64,000 bases of DNA from Dellaglioa kimchii (GTDB lineage Bacteria > Bacillota > Bacilli > Lactobacillales > Lactobacillaceae), in assembly GCF_046115505.1 (NCBI RefSeq), contig NZ_CP170736.1:62001-126000 (forward strand), given 5' to 3'. The notes under the pieces are model-generated. The model searched no databases. It saw nothing but the letters and a program-made list of their open reading frames with translations, and was not told the origin of the DNA. Numbering within the stretch: the first letter of the stretch is position 1; the number at the start of each line of letters is the position of its first letter. A program made the translations under genes and the position numbers. Positions 62,707-64,000 of the stretch are shown here, one piece after another.

Positions 62707-63456
62707 ATGAAAACAACTAAAATCGTTACAAGCGCAATTATTTTATCAACATTAGGGTTAGCTGCAGCACCAGCTGTACATGCTGCAGATTATACATCAA
62801 CAGGTAAGGTTGGATTTATGGAAAATACAGATCCAACAACACCCGTTGATCCAACGGATCCAACAAACCCAGTAGGACCAACAGATCCAACTGACCCAGA
62901 TAATCCAAACCCAGGAACACCTGGTCCTTTATCAATTGATTACGTTTCTAACTTTGATTTTGGTTCAAAAAATAAAGTTTCTGGAGACGATACAACTTAC
63001 TACGCAGCACCTGTTAAATTAGCTGATAAAGATGGTAAAGAAGTTACAAGAGCTAACTACCTACAAGTAACAGATAAACGTGGATCAAATGCTGGTTGGA
63101 AACTTTCAGTTAAACAAGGTGCACAATTTAACGATGGTAAGACTGATTTAGATGGCGCACAGCTAAATATGGGAACACAAACTTTAAATTCTAAAAATAT
63201 TGGCGGAACAACAGATCCAGCTATAGCTAACGCTACAATTACAACATCAATTGGTGCTGACGTTGCAGTCTTAGATGCCGGTAAGGATCAAGGTATGGGG
63301 ACTTGGACAGATTCATTTGGTGTATACGACGCTGATGCTACAAAAGATACAGCAAGTAAAGCTGTTTCATTAAAAGTGCCTGGTAATTCAGCTAAAACGG
63401 TTGGTTCATCATATACAACAGATTTAACATGGACATTAACAGACGCTGGTTTATAA
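62707..63456 (+). CDS. Small WxL-domain protein C
   Basis: The 249-residue secreted protein has signal peptide KIVTSAIILSTLGLAAAPAV (cleavage near VHA-A), a linker of PTDPT/NPT repeats ending NPGTPGPL, and WxL domain with GWKLSVKQ and DLTWTLTDAGL. AAAGGGGAAA precedes the ATG. Very similar to the next gene, including start-region DNA. Confidence 0.9.
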   Translation: MKTTKIVTSAIILSTLGLAAAPAVHAADYTSTGKVGFMENTDPTTPVDPTDPTNPVGPTDPTDPDNPNPGTPGPLSIDYVSNFDFGSKNKVSGDDTTYYAAPVKLADKDGKEVTRANYLQVTDKRGSNAGWKLSVKQGAQFNDGKTDLDGAQLNMGTQTLNSKNIGGTTDPAIANATITTSIGADVAVLDAGKDQGMGTWTDSFGVYDADATKDTASKAVSLKVPGNSAKTVGSSYTTDLTWTLTDAGL

Positions 63457-63522
63457 AATTAAGTCATATCAATTTCTAATAGGCTACAAAAAAATAAGGA
63501 ATTAACAAAAGGGGAAATTAAA

Positions 63523-64000
63523 ATGAAAACAACTAAAATCGTAACAAGCGCAATCGTATTAACAACATTAGGTTTAATTGCAGCACCAGCTGTAAATGCA
63601 GCAACAGTAGGATCACTTCCAACAAAAGGTAGCGTTGGTTTTACAGATAATACAGATCCAACAGGTCCAGTTGATCCAACAGATCCAACAGATCCAGTTG
63701 ACCCAACAGACCCTCCCATTAACCCAGGAACAAATGGTCCATTATCATTAGATTATGTTTCAAACTTTGATTTTGGTTCAAAAAATAAAGTTTCTGGTAG
63801 TGATACAACTTACTACGCAGCTCCTGTTGAAATAACAGATTCTAAAGGAACAGCAAAAGAAGTAGCTAACTACTTACAAGTAACAGATAACCGTGGATCA
63901 AATGCTGGTTGGACAGTTAATGTTAAGCAAGAAGGCGCATTTACTGACGGTACAAAAGAATTAACTGGTGCTCAATTGAGTATGAAAGATCAAACATTCA
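63523..64000 (+). CDS. Small WxL-domain protein D (3' end outside window)
   Basis: The first 159 codons are present: signal peptide KIVTSAIVLTTLGLIAAPAV, linker of GPVDPTDPTDPVDPTDPP type, and the start of the WxL domain (PLSLDYVSNFDFG, NYLQVTDNRGSNAGW). The proximal motif reads GWTVNVKQ, Val in place of the usual Leu. AAAGGGGAAA precedes the ATG. The final motif is beyond the window. Confidence 0.88.
   Translation, partial: MKTTKIVTSAIVLTTLGLIAAPAVNAATVGSLPTKGSVGFTDNTDPTGPVDPTDPTDPVDPTDPPINPGTNGPLSLDYVSNFDFGSKNKVSGSDTTYYAAPVEITDSKGTAKEVANYLQVTDNRGSNAGWTVNVKQEGAFTDGTKELTGAQLSMKDQTF

Noticed and set aside
61300..63720. CRISPR-like spaced repeats in the WxL array
   Set aside because: The repeats are in-frame Pro-Thr-Asp codons within genes, with no constant spacer length.
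1..64000. tRNA, rRNA or riboswitch genes
   Set aside because: Reading all intergenic stretches I found no cloverleaf, T-box or riboswitch core that I could support.

Overview
The window is AT-rich, densely coded DNA from a low-GC Gram-positive bacterium. A lactic acid bacterium of the Lactobacillaceae is the best fit. The evidence is the conserved run hprK-lgt-gpsA-galU-trxB ... pgm ... uvrBA ... rapZ-yvcK-whiA ... clpP, PTS control through HPr, Enzyme I and HPr kinase, CtsR-type operators at clpE and clpP, two adjacent pstB genes, lipoteichoic-acid genes and a WxL surface-protein locus. The species cannot be named from sequence reading alone; a psychrotrophic low-GC lactobacillus is one guess.

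Layout. 1-5.9 kb: the end of an AI-2E-type permease, tagD, a CDP-glycerol glycerophosphotransferase, a TagH-like protein with degenerate ATPase motifs and an external LysM domain, a second LysM protein, and a CNNM/CorC-type membrane protein. 5.9-12.5 kb: prfC, a complete ISL3-family insertion sequence with perfect 8-bp target duplications, a MucBP/SH3-like protein and clpE. 12.6-18.4 kb: a small unknown gene, ptsHI, and a three-gene glycolipid locus (two glycosyltransferases and a flippase-like protein). 18.6-22.8 kb: trxA, an aminotransferase, a YkuJ-family gene and ltaS. 22.8-27.9 kb: pstS-C-A-B-B-phoU behind a tandem PHO-box-like array. 28-33.6 kb: pspC-like, yvlD-like, hprK, lgt, gpsA, galU, trxB. 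33.7-40.2 kb: MFS pump and MarR regulator, pgm, an unknown membrane protein, a YfbR-like HD hydrolase and DegV. 40.3-51.4 kb: uvrBA behind a LexA-like box, sdaAB-sdaAA, rapZ-yvcK-whiA, an orphan FakA-C-like mini-protein, a DsbA-like protein and clpP. 51.5-64 kb: a WxL locus with a Mga-like regulator and a small secreted protein on the minus strand. Divergent from them are a WxL protein, a DUF916/DUF3324 protein, two large paralogous WxL proteins and at least four small tandem WxL proteins; the locus runs off the window end.

Many genes serve one job, envelope polymer synthesis. Pgm and GalU make UDP-glucose, the two glycosyltransferases build the glycolipid anchor, LtaS polymerises glycerophosphate on it, GpsA supplies glycerol-3-phosphate, and TagD plus the TagF-like enzyme use it as CDP-glycerol. 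HPr, Enzyme I and HPr kinase form the sugar-uptake control loop, with a cre-like site before ptsH. ClpE and ClpP share CtsR control.

The least ordinary features are: (1) G8 and G7 tracts inside the signal-peptide codons of the two large WxL paralogs, where one extra G leads straight to a stop codon; (2) a TagH-like protein that has lost the standard residues of Walker A, the signature, Walker B and the H-loop while carrying a LysM domain; (3) a duplicated promoter block before the two WxL paralogs, only one copy of which has a 19-bp-arm inverted repeat; and (4) an insertion sequence placed so that its target duplication contains a neighbour's stop codon.
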